Source of the DNA: Streptosporangiaceae bacterium
GTDB lineage: Bacteria; Actinomycetota; Actinomycetes; Streptosporangiales; Streptosporangiaceae
Assembly (NCBI GenBank): GCA_025964695.1
Contig: JAOPYK010000199.1
Location: forward strand, 1-64,000
Length of the DNA: 64,000 nt
Direction of reading: 5' to 3'
Under the pieces are notes generated by a model. It did no database searches. It had not been told where the DNA came from and worked only from the letters and a program-made list of their open reading frames with translations. Of this stretch, positions 44,113 to 54,016 are shown in pieces; within the stretch, counting starts at the first letter, position 1, and each line of letters starts with the position of its first letter. Made by a program: the position numbers and the translations under genes.

Positions 44113-45616
44113 TGAGCGCGGCCACGAGCTCGGCGGCGGTGCGGCAGCGGTCGAAGAGGTCGCCCACGTGCTCCTTGGTGCCGCGCAGCGGTTCCAGCGT
44201 CGGCACACGCTGCAGCGACTCCCGGCCCGGGACGTCGAAAATGACCGAGTCCCAGGAGGCCGCGGCGACCGAGTCCGCGTACTGCCGCAGGCACCGGCCG
44301 CGGAAGTAGGCACGGGTGTCCTCGGGCGGGTCCTCGACGGCCGCCTGCACCTCGGCCTCGGTGACGACACGCTCGACCCGGCCCCTGGACTCCAGCCGGT
44401 TGTAGAGCCCGCGGTCGGGCCGCACGTCGGTGTACTGCAGGTCGACCAGCTGCAGCCGCGGGTGGGACCAGTCGAGGGAGTCGCGGGTGCGGTAGCCCTC
44501 GAGCAGTTCGAGCTTGGCGACCCAGTCGAGCTCACGCGACAGCTGCATGGGATCGTCGCCGAGCCGGTGCAGCACCGACTCCCAGCGGTTGAGCACGTCC
44601 TTGGTGTCCTCGTCGACGTCGGCGCCGTAGCGGTCCTCGACGTACTTGCGGGACTGCTCCAGGTATTCCATCTGCAACTGCACGGCGGTCATCTTGCGGC
44701 CGTCCCGCAGGGTGAGCAGGTGCTTGCAGCCGGGGTCGTGCGAGACGGCCCGCAACCCCGCCACGGGCATCTCGACCGACAGGTCGACGGTGAGGAAGGA
44801 GTCCTCGATCATGGCGAGCACGAGGGCGGTGGTGCCGAGCTTGAGATAGGTGGAGACCTCGCTCATGTTGGCGTCACCGACGATGACGTGCAGCCGGCGG
44901 TACTTCTCCGGGTCCGCGTGCGGTTCGTCGCGGGTGTTGATGATGGGCCGCTTCAACGTGGTCTCCAGGCCCACTTCGACCTCGAAGAAGTCGGCGCGCT
45001 GGCTGATCTGGAAGCCGTCGCCGCGGCCGTCGACGCCGATGCCGACCCGGCCGGCCCCGCAGACGACCTGGCGGGAGACGAAGAAGGGCGTCAGGTGCCG
45101 GACGATGTCGGCGAACGGCGTCTCCCGCTTCATCAGGTAGTTCTCGTGGCAGCCGTAGGAGGCGCCCTTGTTGTCGGTGTTGTTCTTGTAGAGCTGGATC
45201 GGCTGGGTGCCGGGCACCATGGCGGCGCGGCGGGCCGCGTCGGCCATGACCCGCTCCCCTGCCTTGTCCCAGATGACGGCGTCGCGGGGGTTGGTGCATT
45301 CGGGGGCGGAGTACTCGGGGTGGGCGTGGTCGACGTAGAGCCTGGCACCGTTGGTGAGGATGACGTTGGCCAGGCCGAGGTCCTCGTCGGTGAGCTGGCT
45401 GGAATCGGCCACCTCTCTGGCCAGGTCGAAGCCGCGCGCGTCGCGCAGCGGGTTCTCCTCTTCGAAGTCCCACCGGGCCCGCCTGGCCCGCGCCGCGGAC
45501 GCCGCGAGGTACGCGTTCACGACCTGTGAGGAGGTCACCATCGCGTTGGCCCCCGGCTGACCTGGTACGGAGATTCCGTACTCGGTCTCGATCCCCATCA
45601 CCCGCCGAACACTCAT
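44102..45616 (-). CDS. dop: Dop, Pup deamidase/depupylase
   Basis: A 504-residue PafA-fold enzyme. The nucleotide site begins MGIETEYG, and the catalytic Asp (about residue 96) lies in [15 protein letters not shown]. It converts the C-terminal Gln of Pup to Glu and also removes Pup from proteins. The ATG at 45616 is seven bases after TAGGCT (45624-45629), suggesting a leaderless transcript. It is transcribed in the same direction as arc, 383 bp downstream. Confidence 0.97.
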   Translation of the reverse strand: MSVRRVMGIETEYGISVPGQPGANAMVTSSQVVNAYLAASAARARRARWDFEEENPLRDARGFDLAREVADSSQLTDEDLGLANVILTNGARLYVDHAHPEYSAPECTNPRDAVIWDKAGERVMADAARRAAMVPGTQPIQLYKNNTDNKGASYGCHENYLMKRETPFADIVRHLTPFFVSRQVVCGAGRVGIGVDGRGDGFQISQRADFFEVEVGLETTLKRPIINTRDEPHADPEKYRRLHVIVGDANMSEVSTYLKLGTTALVLAMIEDSFLTVDLSVEMPVAGLRAVSHDPGCKHLLTLRDGRKMTAVQLQMEYLEQSRKYVEDRYGADVDEDTKDVLNRWESVLHRLGDDPMQLSRELDWVAKLELLEGYRTRDSLDWSHPRLQLVDLQYTDVRPDRGLYNRLESRGRVERVVTEAEVQAAVEDPPEDTRAYFRGRCLRQYADSVAAASWDSVIFDVPGRESLQRVPTLEPLRGTKEHVGDLFDRCRTAAELVAALTGS

Positions 45617-45940
45617 ACGGCCGAGCCTAGTGCGCTTTCGTCGATGTCCCGAGAGGCACGACGTGATCGTGACAGGAATGCCCCCGGCCGGGCTGGTTCC
45701 GGCGGGCGGGGAGCGGGGTCCGGCGGCCCGGGGAGGGCCGCGGGGACCTGGCTGGTCCGCGCTGGTCAGCGTGGTGGCCGGGGTGGGGTGGCGGGGGTGG
45801 CGGAACGGGAGGCGGTGGATTTCGGGCGGGGCGGGCGGGGACACCGACCGGCAGGGGAAAAATTGTCCGAAATCGATGGCCGGGGAGTGAGGGGCCGTTG
45901 CCGCTGGGTGACCGCGGCGGGGGGGCGGTACGGGCTCGCA
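45617..45940. other. Gap between arc and dop, strongly G-rich on the plus strand
   Basis: No gene is supported. The plus strand from about 45690 to 45860 is G-rich. At 45824-45840, GGG-C-GGGG-C-GGG-C-GGGG is a textbook G-quadruplex motif with single-base loops, about 210 bp upstream of dop. The -10 of dop is at 45624-45629. Confidence 0.5.
45624..45629 (-). promoter_or_regulatory. -10 element, leaderless dop
   Basis: TAGGCT ends seven bases before the dop ATG, the same hexamer as before pafA and helY. Confidence 0.4.
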
Positions 45941-45990
45941 GCACGCGAAACGGCGGCCGCCCGGAGAGGGTGGCCGCCGCCTTCGCGTGC
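45941..45990 (-). terminator. Terminator hairpin after arc
   Basis: GCACGCGAAACGGCGGCCGCC pairs with GGCCGCCGCCTTCGCGTGC over about 20 bp, with a small bulge and G-T pairs. It starts 10 bp past the arc stop. No U tract is present. Confidence 0.75.
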
Positions 45991-45999
45991 GTGGTGATG

Positions 46000-47763
46000 C
46001 TAGAGGTACTGGCCGGTGTTGGCGACGGTGTCGATCGACCGGCCCGCCTCGGTGCCCTGCTTGCCGGAGACGAGCGTGCGGATGTAGACGATCCGCTCGC
46101 CCTTCTTACCGGAGATGCGGGCCCAGTCGTCGGGATTCGTGGTGTTGGGCAGGTCCTCGTTCTCGTGGAACTCGTCCACGCAGGCGGCCATGAGATGGGC
46201 GACCCGCAGGCCTTTCTGCCCGGTGTCGAGGAACTGCTTGATGGCCATCTTCTTGGCCCGGTCGACGATGTTCTGGATCATCGCGCCGGAGTTGAAGTCC
46301 TTGAAGTAGAGGACTTCCTTGTCGCCGTTGGCGTAGGTCACCTCGAGGAAGCGGTTCTCCTCGGTCTCGGTGTACATGCGCTCGACGACCCGCTGGATCA
46401 TCGCGTCCACGGTGGCCTCGGTCGAGTTGCCGTGTTCCTTCATGTCGTCCGGGTGGAGCGGCAGTCCGGTGAGGATGTACTTGGAGAAGATGTCCCTGGC
46501 AGCCTCGGCGTCCGGCCGCTCGATCTTGATCTTCACGTCCAGCCGGCCGGGCCGGAGGATCGCGGGGTCGATCATGTCCTCGCGGTTGGAGGCGCCGATG
46601 ACGATGACGTTCTCCAGGCCCTCGACGCCGTCGATCTCCGACAGGAGCTGCGGGACGATGGTGTTCTCCACGTCGGAGGAGACACCGGACCCGCGGGTCC
46701 TGAAGATCGAGTCCATCTCGTCGAAGAACACGATGACCGGGGTGCCGGCCGTGGCCTTCTCCCGGGCTCGCTGGAACACCAGCCGGATGTGCCGCTCGGT
46801 CTCACCGACGTACTTGTTGAGCAGCTCCGGGCCCTTGATGTTGAGGAAGAAGCTCTTCCCCTCCTTGCCGGTCTTCTCGGCCACCTTCTTGGCGAGCGAG
46901 TTGGCGACCGCCTTGGCGATGAGGGTCTTGCCGCAGCCTGGCGGGCCGTACAGCAGGACGCCCTTGGGCGGGCGGAGCTGGTGCTCGCGGAACAGGTCCG
47001 CGTGGAGGTAGGGGAGCTCGACGGCGTCGCGGATCATCTCGATCTGGGACGACAGGCCGCCGATCTCCTCGTAGGAGATGTCGGGGACCTCTTCGAGGAC
47101 CAGTTCCTCCACTTCGGCCTTGTGGATCTTTTCGTAGGCGTAACCGGAGCGGGGCTCGAGCAGCAGTGAGTCGCCTGGCCGCAGCGGGACGCCCCGCAGC
47201 GGTTCGGCGAGCCTGATGACCCGTTCCTCGTCGGCGTGCGCGATGACCAGGGCGCGCTCGCCGTCGGCGAACACCTCCTTGAGTCCCACGACTTCGCCCT
47301 GCTCTTCGAAGTCGAGTGCCGCGACGACGTTGAGCGCCTCGTTGAGCATGACCTCCTGGCCACGCTGGAGGTCCTCCACTTCGATGGCCGGGCTGACGTT
47401 CACCCGCAGTTTGCGGCCGCCGGTGAAGATATCGACCGTTCCATCGTCTCGGGCCTCGAGGAAGACGCCGAATCCTGATGGCGGTTGCGCCAGCCGGTCG
47501 ACTTCTTCCTTGAGCGCGATGATCTGCTCTCGCGCCTCCTTGAGCGTCGCCACGAGACGCTCGTTCTGGCCCGTCACGGCGGCCAGGTTGGCTTGTACCT
47601 CTTGGATGCGCTCTTCGAGCACACGTGCTTGTCGTGGGGATTCCGCGAGCTTTCTGCGCAGCACCGAGATCTCTTCCTCCAGGAAAGAGAGCTGCGTTTG
47701 GAGGTCACGAACCTCTTTGTCGTGCTGCGCCTTACGCGCCCCAGCATCGTCACGAGCGGCCAC
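46000..47763 (-). CDS. arc: Arc/Mpa, proteasomal AAA ATPase
   Basis: A 587-residue ring ATPase. Residues about 15-92 form the coiled coil that binds Pup, then a tandem OB inter-domain (about 97-205). The AAA domain has Walker A GPPGCGKT (273-280), Walker [10 protein letters not shown] and arginine-finger region [12 protein letters not shown]. It ends in GQYL, whose penultimate Tyr docks on the proteasome alpha ring. It unfolds pupylated proteins. GGGAGGTGA precedes the GTG start. Confidence 0.98.
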   Translation of the reverse strand: MAARDDAGARKAQHDKEVRDLQTQLSFLEEEISVLRRKLAESPRQARVLEERIQEVQANLAAVTGQNERLVATLKEAREQIIALKEEVDRLAQPPSGFGVFLEARDDGTVDIFTGGRKLRVNVSPAIEVEDLQRGQEVMLNEALNVVAALDFEEQGEVVGLKEVFADGERALVIAHADEERVIRLAEPLRGVPLRPGDSLLLEPRSGYAYEKIHKAEVEELVLEEVPDISYEEIGGLSSQIEMIRDAVELPYLHADLFREHQLRPPKGVLLYGPPGCGKTLIAKAVANSLAKKVAEKTGKEGKSFFLNIKGPELLNKYVGETERHIRLVFQRAREKATAGTPVIVFFDEMDSIFRTRGSGVSSDVENTIVPQLLSEIDGVEGLENVIVIGASNREDMIDPAILRPGRLDVKIKIERPDAEAARDIFSKYILTGLPLHPDDMKEHGNSTEATVDAMIQRVVERMYTETEENRFLEVTYANGDKEVLYFKDFNSGAMIQNIVDRAKKMAIKQFLDTGQKGLRVAHLMAACVDEFHENEDLPNTTNPDDWARISGKKGERIVYIRTLVSGKQGTEAGRSIDTVANTGQYL

Positions 47764-48094
47764 GCCCCGTCACCTCCCACTGAAGAAGCCGACGACCTAC
47801 TCAGACCCTACCTATCCCGAGCGGTTCCGTAACCTGCCTGATCGGTACTCATGTGGTGGCGGTGTGATCATAGGGTGTGGCGGATGTCACCCTCCTGAAG
47901 GAACAACCTCCGTCAGGGAAGCGCAAAGACCGCGAAAAAGGCGGCATCGAGCCGATGATCGCGCAGATCCTTCACGTTCCAGCCCCGCTGCGGTGCCGCT
48001 TCGGGCCGTTGGTGGCATTTGTGAATTTGGTGTAAATCACGTCACCGCCCGTAACGCAGTGACCTACAGCACACTTGGTGTCCGCGCGTGCCGT
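47764..48094. other. Gap between trmI and arc
   Basis: These 331 bases hold no supported gene. They are less GC-rich than the neighbours. A minus-strand TATGAT at 47869-47874, about 95 bp before arc, is the best -10 candidate, but no matching -35 is evident. No terminator hairpin for trmI was recognised. Confidence 0.4.
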
Positions 48095-49105
48095 TCACCC
48101 TGCGTGGTCGGCCCCCTGGTCCCGCCCGCCGGCGGGCAGCGCCGCGGCGCCCTCTGCGCCGTGCTCCGCGCTCTGCGTCCCGGTCCGGTCCTCGGCCCGA
48201 TCCTCGGCCTGGCGCCCGGTCTGGCCCCCGGTCTGGCCCTCGGGGTAGGCGCCCTTGGCCGGGCGGCGGCGGCGCCGGGGCGGCTCAACCCCGTCGGCCA
48301 TCCGCCGGGCGGTCACCAGGAAGCCGGTGTGACCGACCATCCGGTGGTCTGGGCGGACCGCCAGCCCCTCGACGTGCCAGGAGCGGACGAGCGTCTCGAA
48401 GGCGTACGGTTCGGCGAAGGCGCCGTGCCCGCGCAGTTCCTCGACCACCCGCGACATCTGGGTGGTGGTGGCCACGTAGGCACAGACCAGCCCGCCCGGG
48501 ATGAGAGCCTTGGCGACCGCGTCGACGCACTCCCAGGGGGCGAGCATGTCGAGGATGACGCGGTCCACCTCGGTCTCGCTGATGGCGTCCTCGAGGGAGC
48601 CGACGGTGAGCCGCCACGAGGGATGCGGCCCCCCGAAGATCCTTTCGACGTTGGTCCTGGCGATCTCGGCGAAGTCCGCGCGGCGTTCGTAGGAGGACAC
48701 GGTTCCGTGTTCGCCCACCGCGCGCAGCAGGAAGCAGGTGAGCGCGCCGGACCCGGCCCCCGCCTCGACCACCCGGGCGCCGGGAAAGATGTCGGCCATG
48801 GCGACGATCTGCCCGGCGTCCTTGGGGTAGACGACGGCGGCGCCGCGGGGCATCCGCAGCGTGTGGTCGTGCAGGAGCGGCCGGAACGCCAGGAAGTCGA
48901 TCCCGCCGGAGGAGCGCAGCACGATCCCTTCGGGCCGGCCGATGATCTCGTCGTGCTCGACCCAGCCCTTGTGGCTGTGGAACTGCTTGCCCGGCTGGAG
49001 GGTGATGGTGTTGATGCGGCCCTTGGGGTCGGTGAGCTGAACCTGGTCACCGGCCCGGAACGGGCCGTGCGGGGTTCTGATGGTGACGTCGGTGGGTTCG
49101 CTCAT
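48095..49105 (-). CDS. trmI: TrmI, tRNA (adenine-N1)-methyltransferase
   Basis: A 336-residue class I methyltransferase. An N-terminal beta domain (FRAGDQVQLTDPKGR) precedes the SAM motif VVEAGAGSGALTCFLLRAVG, and the TrmI motif IVLRSSGGIDFLAFRPL is present. It makes m1A58 in the T-loop of tRNA. The last 60 residues are a low-complexity charged tail rich in Gly/Gln/Arg/Glu, not needed in the family. The ATG at 49105 is seven bases after TAGCCT (49113-49118), a leaderless arrangement. Confidence 0.93.
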   Translation of the reverse strand: MSEPTDVTIRTPHGPFRAGDQVQLTDPKGRINTITLQPGKQFHSHKGWVEHDEIIGRPEGIVLRSSGGIDFLAFRPLLHDHTLRMPRGAAVVYPKDAGQIVAMADIFPGARVVEAGAGSGALTCFLLRAVGEHGTVSSYERRADFAEIARTNVERIFGGPHPSWRLTVGSLEDAISETEVDRVILDMLAPWECVDAVAKALIPGGLVCAYVATTTQMSRVVEELRGHGAFAEPYAFETLVRSWHVEGLAVRPDHRMVGHTGFLVTARRMADGVEPPRRRRRPAKGAYPEGQTGGQTGRQAEDRAEDRTGTQSAEHGAEGAAALPAGGRDQGADHAG

Positions 49106-49160
49106 GCCCGCAAGGCTATCGGCCGCGGGGGGCTGCCCCGGGCGGCCGGGTGAAGGGCGC

Positions 49161-50327
49161 TCAGATGCCGGCGAAGGCCCGGTTGACGTCGTCCGCGGCG
49201 AGCACGCCGTACACCTGGCCCGTCGGCTCGACGAGCAGGTACTCGCTGGCGGGAGCCTGCCGGACGGCGGTGACGAGTTCCTCACCGACGAGGTCGGCGG
49301 AGAGCGTGAGGTCACTGTCCAGGCCCCGGGACAGGTCTCCGACCTCGATCCAGGGCCGCCGGTTCTGCGGGGTGGCGAGCACCGCCCGTTCGTTGACCAG
49401 CCCGGTCGGGCGGCCTTCGTAGTCGACGATGACGATGGCGCCCGATCCGTCCTGGTTGGCGCGCCGTACGGCCTCGGCCAGGGGGACGTTCGCGGTGACC
49501 AGGGTGGCGGGCCGGGCGAGCAGCCGGGCCTGCAGTAGCGGGATCCGGTCGCGGATCCGCACGTCCCGCAGGGTCTGGGTGGCGCCGACCCACATGAACG
49601 AGGAGATCAGCGCGGCCCACAGCACCATGAGCCAGCCGTCGGCGCCGATGCCGCCGGTGCGGTGGCTGGCGGCGAACGTGCCGGCGACCAGGAGGAGGAC
49701 GGCGACGACGCGGCCGAACCAGGCGACGACGACGGTGCCGGTCCGTGGCCGGCCGGTCATCTTCCAGATGAGGGCGCGGACCAGGCGTCCGCCGTCGAGC
49801 GGGGTGCCGGGGAGCAGGTTGAACACGCCGACGGCGAGGTTGGCGAAGGTCAGCGCCTGCAGCAGCAGGTCACCGACGGGCGGCAGCGGCACGAGGAGAC
49901 CGATGAGGACTCCCAGCCCGGCCAGCACGAGGTTGACGAACGGGCCCGCGAAGGCGATGAGGAACTCCCGGCCCGGGGTGGCCGGCTCCTGCTCGATCGC
50001 GGTCTCCCCGCCGAGGATGTGCAGGGTGACGGATCTGACCGGCAGCTGGAACGAGCGGGCGACCAGGGCGTGGCTGAGCTCGTGGACGAACACCGAGCCG
50101 TACAGCAGCACCGCGTAGACGAAGGCCACCAGGTAGCTCATCGGCGGGGCGGCGATGTGCCCGGGGATCTGGCCGCCGAACCAGAAGGTGATGATGATCG
50201 CGACGACGAACCAGGACGGCGACACGTACACCGGGATGCCGAACGGCCGGCCCATGAGGAGTCCCGGGGGATTCTGCCGGGCCTGTTCGTGCTTGGTCTG
50301 TCGGGTGCGGGGTGCGCTGTCTGCCAC
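49161..50327 (-). CDS. Site-2 protease family (M50) membrane metalloprotease with CBS region
   Basis: A 388-residue polytopic protein. The zinc motif HELSH is at residues 82-86 (VHELSHALVA), and the third ligand Asp lies in NLLPGTPLDGGRLVRAL. The C-terminal 110 residues resemble a CBS pair (LAEAVRRANQDGSGAIVIVD). Such proteases cut within membranes, often anti-sigma factors, with CBS sensing nucleotides. The GTG start is six bases after TACGAT (50334-50339). It follows the divergent nuclease gene by 103 bp. Confidence 0.92.
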   Translation of the reverse strand: MADSAPRTRQTKHEQARQNPPGLLMGRPFGIPVYVSPSWFVVAIIITFWFGGQIPGHIAAPPMSYLVAFVYAVLLYGSVFVHELSHALVARSFQLPVRSVTLHILGGETAIEQEPATPGREFLIAFAGPFVNLVLAGLGVLIGLLVPLPPVGDLLLQALTFANLAVGVFNLLPGTPLDGGRLVRALIWKMTGRPRTGTVVVAWFGRVVAVLLLVAGTFAASHRTGGIGADGWLMVLWAALISSFMWVGATQTLRDVRIRDRIPLLQARLLARPATLVTANVPLAEAVRRANQDGSGAIVIVDYEGRPTGLVNERAVLATPQNRRPWIEVGDLSRGLDSDLTLSADLVGEELVTAVRQAPASEYLLVEPTGQVYGVLAADDVNRAFAGI

Positions 50328-50333
50328 GTCCTG

Positions 50334-50339
50334 ATCGTA
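50334..50339 (-). promoter_or_regulatory. -10 element, leaderless M50 protease gene
   Basis: TACGAT on the minus strand ends six bases before the GTG. It fixes the start choice. Confidence 0.4.
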
Positions 50340-50417
50340 TGCGCCCCGGAGGCGGCCGCCGGCATGCCCGCCCAGCGCGGCAGGCGGGATACCGTGATTT
50401 CCGTCGGGGGCGTCGCC

Positions 50418-50423
50418 TACGCT
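50418..50423 (+). promoter_or_regulatory. -10 element, leaderless RecB-like gene
   Basis: TACGCT ends seven bases before the ATG at 50431; no ribosome-binding site is present. Confidence 0.4.
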
Positions 50424-50430
50424 GCTCGGC

Positions 50431-51345
50431 ATGACGACGACCGAGGCCGCCGCGGACTCCCCCACCTCGATCCCGGTGATCGGTTCTCTTTCGCCCTCGC
50501 GGGCCGGTGACTTCATGACGTGCCCGCTGCTGTACCGCTTCCGGGTGATCGACCGGATCCCTGAGCGGCCGAGTCCGGCGGCGGTGCGCGGCACGCTGGT
50601 CCACGCGGTGCTGGAGCGCCTGTTCGACCTGCCGGCGGCGGGACGGACGGTGCCGGCGGCGCTGGATCTGCTCGGCCCGCAGTGGGAGCGGCTGCTGGGT
50701 GACGAGCCCGCGCTGGCCACCATGTTCGAGGAGGCCGGGCAGGGTGCGGGCGGGCAGGCTGCGGGCGGGCAGGGCGAGGCGGAGTGGCTCGGGCAGGCCC
50801 GGGAGATGGTCGAGCGGTATTTCACCCTGGAGGATCCGCGGCGGCTGGAACCGGCCGACCGTGAGCTGTTCGTCGAGACCGTGCTGGAGTCGGGGCTGAA
50901 GCTGCGCGGTTACATCGACCGGCTGGACGTGGCTCCCAGCGGTGACGTCCGGGTGGTGGACTACAAGACGGGCATGGCGCCGCGGGCCGATTTCGAGGCG
51001 CGGGCGCTGTTCCAGATGAAGTTCTACGCCCTGGTGCTGTGGCGGCTGCACGGCCGGGTGCCGCGGTTGCTGCAGCTGATGTACCTCGGCAACGGGGAGA
51101 TCCTGCGCTATGCCCCCGACGAGGCGGACCTGCTCGCGACGGAGCGCAAGGTGGAGGCGTTGTGGCGGGCGATCCGCCGGGCGATGGACACCGGCGACTG
51201 GCGGCCCCGCAAGAGCCGGCTGTGCGACTGGTGCGACCACAAGGAGCGGTGCCCGTCGTTCGGCGGCACGCCGCCGCCGCTGCCGGAGGTCCTCGCGCCG
51301 GGGAAGGGGCCCGTTCCGCGCCCGGACTTCTCCGACGACGTGTGA
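50431..51345 (+). CDS. RecB-like PD-(D/E)XK nuclease with Fe-S cysteine cluster
   Basis: A 304-residue nuclease of the Cas4/AddB-like PDDEXK_1 group. The His motif region is RGTLVHAVLERLF, and the metal and catalytic residues are in VRVVDYKTGM. Four cysteines could hold a 4Fe-4S cluster: one near the N-terminus (TCPLLYRF) and three in CDWCDHKERCPSF. No CRISPR array is nearby, so a DNA-repair role is more likely than adaptation. Confidence 0.9.
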   Translation: MTTTEAAADSPTSIPVIGSLSPSRAGDFMTCPLLYRFRVIDRIPERPSPAAVRGTLVHAVLERLFDLPAAGRTVPAALDLLGPQWERLLGDEPALATMFEEAGQGAGGQAAGGQGEAEWLGQAREMVERYFTLEDPRRLEPADRELFVETVLESGLKLRGYIDRLDVAPSGDVRVVDYKTGMAPRADFEARALFQMKFYALVLWRLHGRVPRLLQLMYLGNGEILRYAPDEADLLATERKVEALWRAIRRAMDTGDWRPRKSRLCDWCDHKERCPSFGGTPPPLPEVLAPGKGPVPRPDFSDDV

Positions 51346-51362
51346 GGCCCTGGGAAAACCGG

Positions 51363-51391
51363 GTGACCAGGGCGGGGGCGGCCGGTAGCGT
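51363..51391 (+). promoter_or_regulatory. Leaderless promoter of the DEDDh exonuclease gene
   Basis: GTGACC (51363-51368) and TAGCGT (51386-51391) are spaced by 17 bp. The ATG follows eight bases after the -10 box. Confidence 0.45.
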
Positions 51392-51399
51392 GCCGGGAC

Positions 51400-51999
51400 A
51401 TGTCCTCCGCCGACGTCTACTTCTCCTGTGACATCGAGGCCGACGGGCCGATACCGGGCCCGTACTCCATGGTCAGCTTCGGGCTCTCGGTGGCGGGCAC
51501 CTATGACGGGCGGACGTTCGAGCCGCACCATCCGTTCGCGCGGACGTACTACGCGGAGCTGAGGCCGATCAGCGACGAGTACGTGCCGGAGGCGCTCGCG
51601 GTGTCCGGGCTGGACCGGGAGCGGCTGGTGCGGGACGGCCAGGACCCGGCTGCCGCGATGACGGCCGCCGCCGGGTGGATCCGGGAGGTGGCGCGGGAGG
51701 AGAAGGGCTCGGCGGTCTTCGCCGCCTATCCGCTGGGCTTCGACTGGATGTTCATGTACTGGTACTTCGTGCGTTTCGCCGAGGGCGGTTCGCCGTTCGG
51801 GCACTCCCGGTGCATCGACATGAAGACGCTGTACGCGGCGCGAGCGCGGGCGCAGATCCGCCGGTCGACGAAGGGCCAGATGCCGCGGCAGCTGCTGTCG
51901 AGGCGGCGGCACACCCACAACGCGCTGGACGACGCGGTCGAGCAGGCGGAGCTGTTCCAGAATCTGATGCGCTGGCCCGGTCCCGGTACGGGCGCGTAG
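51400..51999 (+). CDS. DEDDh 3'-5' exonuclease-like protein
   Basis: A 199-residue RNase H-fold exonuclease. Asp11 and Glu13 are in SCDIEADG. A second Asp is in PLGFDWMFMYWY, and the terminal HxxxxD motif is in HTHNALDDAVEQAELF. The members trim single-stranded DNA or RNA 3' ends; which one here is unknown. It comes 54 bp after the RecB-like nuclease but has its own leaderless promoter. Confidence 0.85.
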   Translation: MSSADVYFSCDIEADGPIPGPYSMVSFGLSVAGTYDGRTFEPHHPFARTYYAELRPISDEYVPEALAVSGLDRERLVRDGQDPAAAMTAAAGWIREVAREEKGSAVFAAYPLGFDWMFMYWYFVRFAEGGSPFGHSRCIDMKTLYAARARAQIRRSTKGQMPRQLLSRRRHTHNALDDAVEQAELFQNLMRWPGPGTGA

Positions 52000-52099
52000 A
52001 GTCCACCCGTTCGGCGGGTGACCACATCCTTCGCAGGGAGGAGAGCGGATCACCGTCGCGGAGGGGCAACGACCAGGGATGACGCCGTACTTTGAAGGT

Positions 52100-53299
52100 G
52101 TGTCACCCCGCATCGCGCACCTGCACTGCTGGTCCAAGAGCCACCCCACCGTCATGGACGGCCTGGTGGCCATGGTGCTCTTCGTGGCGGCGCTGCCGCA
52201 GTTGCTGTCGGCCCGTTCCCCCGGAAGAGGCTTCGCGAAGCCCGATCTGATCAATCTTGTGATCGTGGCCGTGATCATGGTGGCGCTGGCCTTCCGGCAG
52301 CGGTACCCGTTCGCCGTGCTGGTCGTCGCGGCCGGCGGCAACGCCGTGCTCGCCGCGCTGCACTACAGCCCGTCGGTGGCCGAGGTGCTGGCGTTCGTGA
52401 TCGCGGTCTTCACCGTCGCGGCACACCGGGCCCTGGCGGTCAGTTCGGTCGGCGGCGCCCTGGCTCTGGTCGCGTTCATGGTGATGGAGCTGGCCACCCC
52501 CGGTGAGATGAGCTACGTCGGGGTGGTCACCAACACGGCGCTGATCGCGGGGGTGTGGTGGCTGGGGCGGAGCCTGCGGCTGCGGCGGGCCTACCTCGCC
52601 GAGCTGGAATACCGGGCGGAGCGGCTGGAACGGGCGCGTGACTCCGACGCGCGGACGGCGCGGGTCGAGGAGCGGTCCAGGATCGCCCGTGAGCTGCACG
52701 ATGTGGTCGCCCACCACGTGAGCGTGATGACCGTGCAGGCCGGAGCCGCGCGCCGGATCATGGACAAGGACCCGGGCACTGCCAGAGAGGCGATGGTCAC
52801 GATCGAGGACGTCGGCCGGACGACCCTCGACGAGATGCGCCGGATCGTCGGGGTGCTGCGGACCGAGCGTGACACGGCGGCCGTGGGGCCCGAGCTCTCA
52901 CCTCAGCCGGGCGTCCAGGAGGTCGGCGCCCTGGTCGACCACGTGCGGGAGACGGGCCTGTCGGTCCAGCTCTGGATGGAGGGCGAACCCCGGCCGTTGT
53001 CGACCGGGGTGAACCTGGCCGCCTACCGTCTCATCCAGGAGGCGCTGACCAACTCGCTCAAGCACGCCGGGCCGCAGGCACGCGCGTGGGTCCGGATCCA
53101 CTACAGCCCCCGGGAGCTGATGGTGGAGATCGAGGACGACGGCCGCGGGGTCGCGGCGGCGCTGGCCGAAAACGGCGACAGCCCGGGTCATGGGCTGGTG
53201 GGCATGCGTGAGCGGGTTGCCCTCTATGGTGGCGAGCTGAGGATCGGTCCCCGTAGCGGCGGTGGTTTCGAAGTCCGCGCCCGTTTCCCTTTGGACTAG
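52100..53299 (+). CDS. Sensor histidine kinase (HisKA_3/NarL-type partner)
   Basis: A 399-residue kinase. Four to five N-terminal helices (about residues 20-155) form the sensor. A HisKA_3 domain has His200 in RIARELHDVVAHHVSVM, and the ATPase ends EDDGRGVAAAL, then GHGLVGMRERVALYGG. The GTG at 52100 is six bases after TACTTT (52088-52093); an in-frame ATG at 52079 is the alternative. The response regulator gene starts 16 bp downstream. Confidence 0.92.
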   Translation: MSPRIAHLHCWSKSHPTVMDGLVAMVLFVAALPQLLSARSPGRGFAKPDLINLVIVAVIMVALAFRQRYPFAVLVVAAGGNAVLAALHYSPSVAEVLAFVIAVFTVAAHRALAVSSVGGALALVAFMVMELATPGEMSYVGVVTNTALIAGVWWLGRSLRLRRAYLAELEYRAERLERARDSDARTARVEERSRIARELHDVVAHHVSVMTVQAGAARRIMDKDPGTAREAMVTIEDVGRTTLDEMRRIVGVLRTERDTAAVGPELSPQPGVQEVGALVDHVRETGLSVQLWMEGEPRPLSTGVNLAAYRLIQEALTNSLKHAGPQARAWVRIHYSPRELMVEIEDDGRGVAAALAENGDSPGHGLVGMRERVALYGGELRIGPRSGGGFEVRARFPLD

Positions 53300-53315
53300 A
53301 ACGATGGAGCTCGGT

Positions 53316-53993
53316 GTGACTGTCAGGGTCTTGCTCGTGGACGACCAGCCGCTGTTGCGGACCGGGTTCAAGCTGATCCTGGAGGCCGAAGCCGACTTCA
53401 CGGTGGTGGGCGAGGCCGGGGACGGGGCGGCGGCGGTGGAGATGACCCGTTCGCTGATGCCCGACGTGGTGCTCATGGACATCCGGATGCCGGGCATGGA
53501 CGGCATCGAGGCCACCCGGCGGATCGTGCGGGAGCAGGCCGCCACGCACGATCCCCGGGTCCTGATCCTCACGACCTTCGACCTCGACGAGTACGTGATC
53601 GAAGCGGTCCGGGCCGGGGCGAGCGGGTTCCTGCTGAAGGATTCCCCGCCGGAGGAGCTGGTCACCGCCATCCGCATCGTGGCGGGCGGCGACGCGATCG
53701 TGGCGCCCAGCGTGACCCGCCGGCTGCTGGACCGGTTCGCCACCCGGTTGCCGGCCGTGCGGAATGTGGGTCCCCCACCGGGGCTGGAGACGCTGACCGC
53801 GCGGGAGCGCGAGGTGCTCAGCCATGTGGCGCGGGGGCTGTCCAACGCGGAGATCGCGGCGGAGCTGGTCGTCAGTGAGACGACCATCAAGACCCATGTC
53901 GGGAACGTGCTGGCGAAGCTGGGGCTGCGGGACCGGGTGCAGGCCGTCGTGTACGCCTACGAGACCGGTATGTCGCAACCTGGTCAGGGCTGA
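53316..53993 (+). CDS. NarL/FixJ-type response regulator
   Basis: A 225-residue regulator. The receiver has phospho-acceptor Asp55 (VVLMDIRMPGMDG) and KD (LLKDSPPEE), and the LuxR helix-turn-helix near 155-215 reads LTAREREVLSHVARGLSNAEIA. It is the cognate partner of the kinase upstream. GGAG lies six bases before the GTG at 53316; ATG 53304 is also in frame. The usual target, an adjacent ABC exporter, seems to have been lost (see the relic at 54017). Confidence 0.92.
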   Translation: MTVRVLLVDDQPLLRTGFKLILEAEADFTVVGEAGDGAAAVEMTRSLMPDVVLMDIRMPGMDGIEATRRIVREQAATHDPRVLILTTFDLDEYVIEAVRAGASGFLLKDSPPEELVTAIRIVAGGDAIVAPSVTRRLLDRFATRLPAVRNVGPPPGLETLTAREREVLSHVARGLSNAEIAAELVVSETTIKTHVGNVLAKLGLRDRVQAVVYAYETGMSQPGQG

Positions 53994-54016
53994 CCTCCTG
54001 GTGGCCCCTACTCCGG

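Noticed and set aside
50328-50825. N-terminal extension of the M50 protease
   Set aside because: It is antisense to the RecB-like gene, and the GTG at 50327 has a -10 box at leaderless spacing.
50431-51345. Cas4 of a CRISPR system
   Set aside because: The nuclease has a Cas4-like cysteine layout, but there is no repeat array and no other cas gene in the window.
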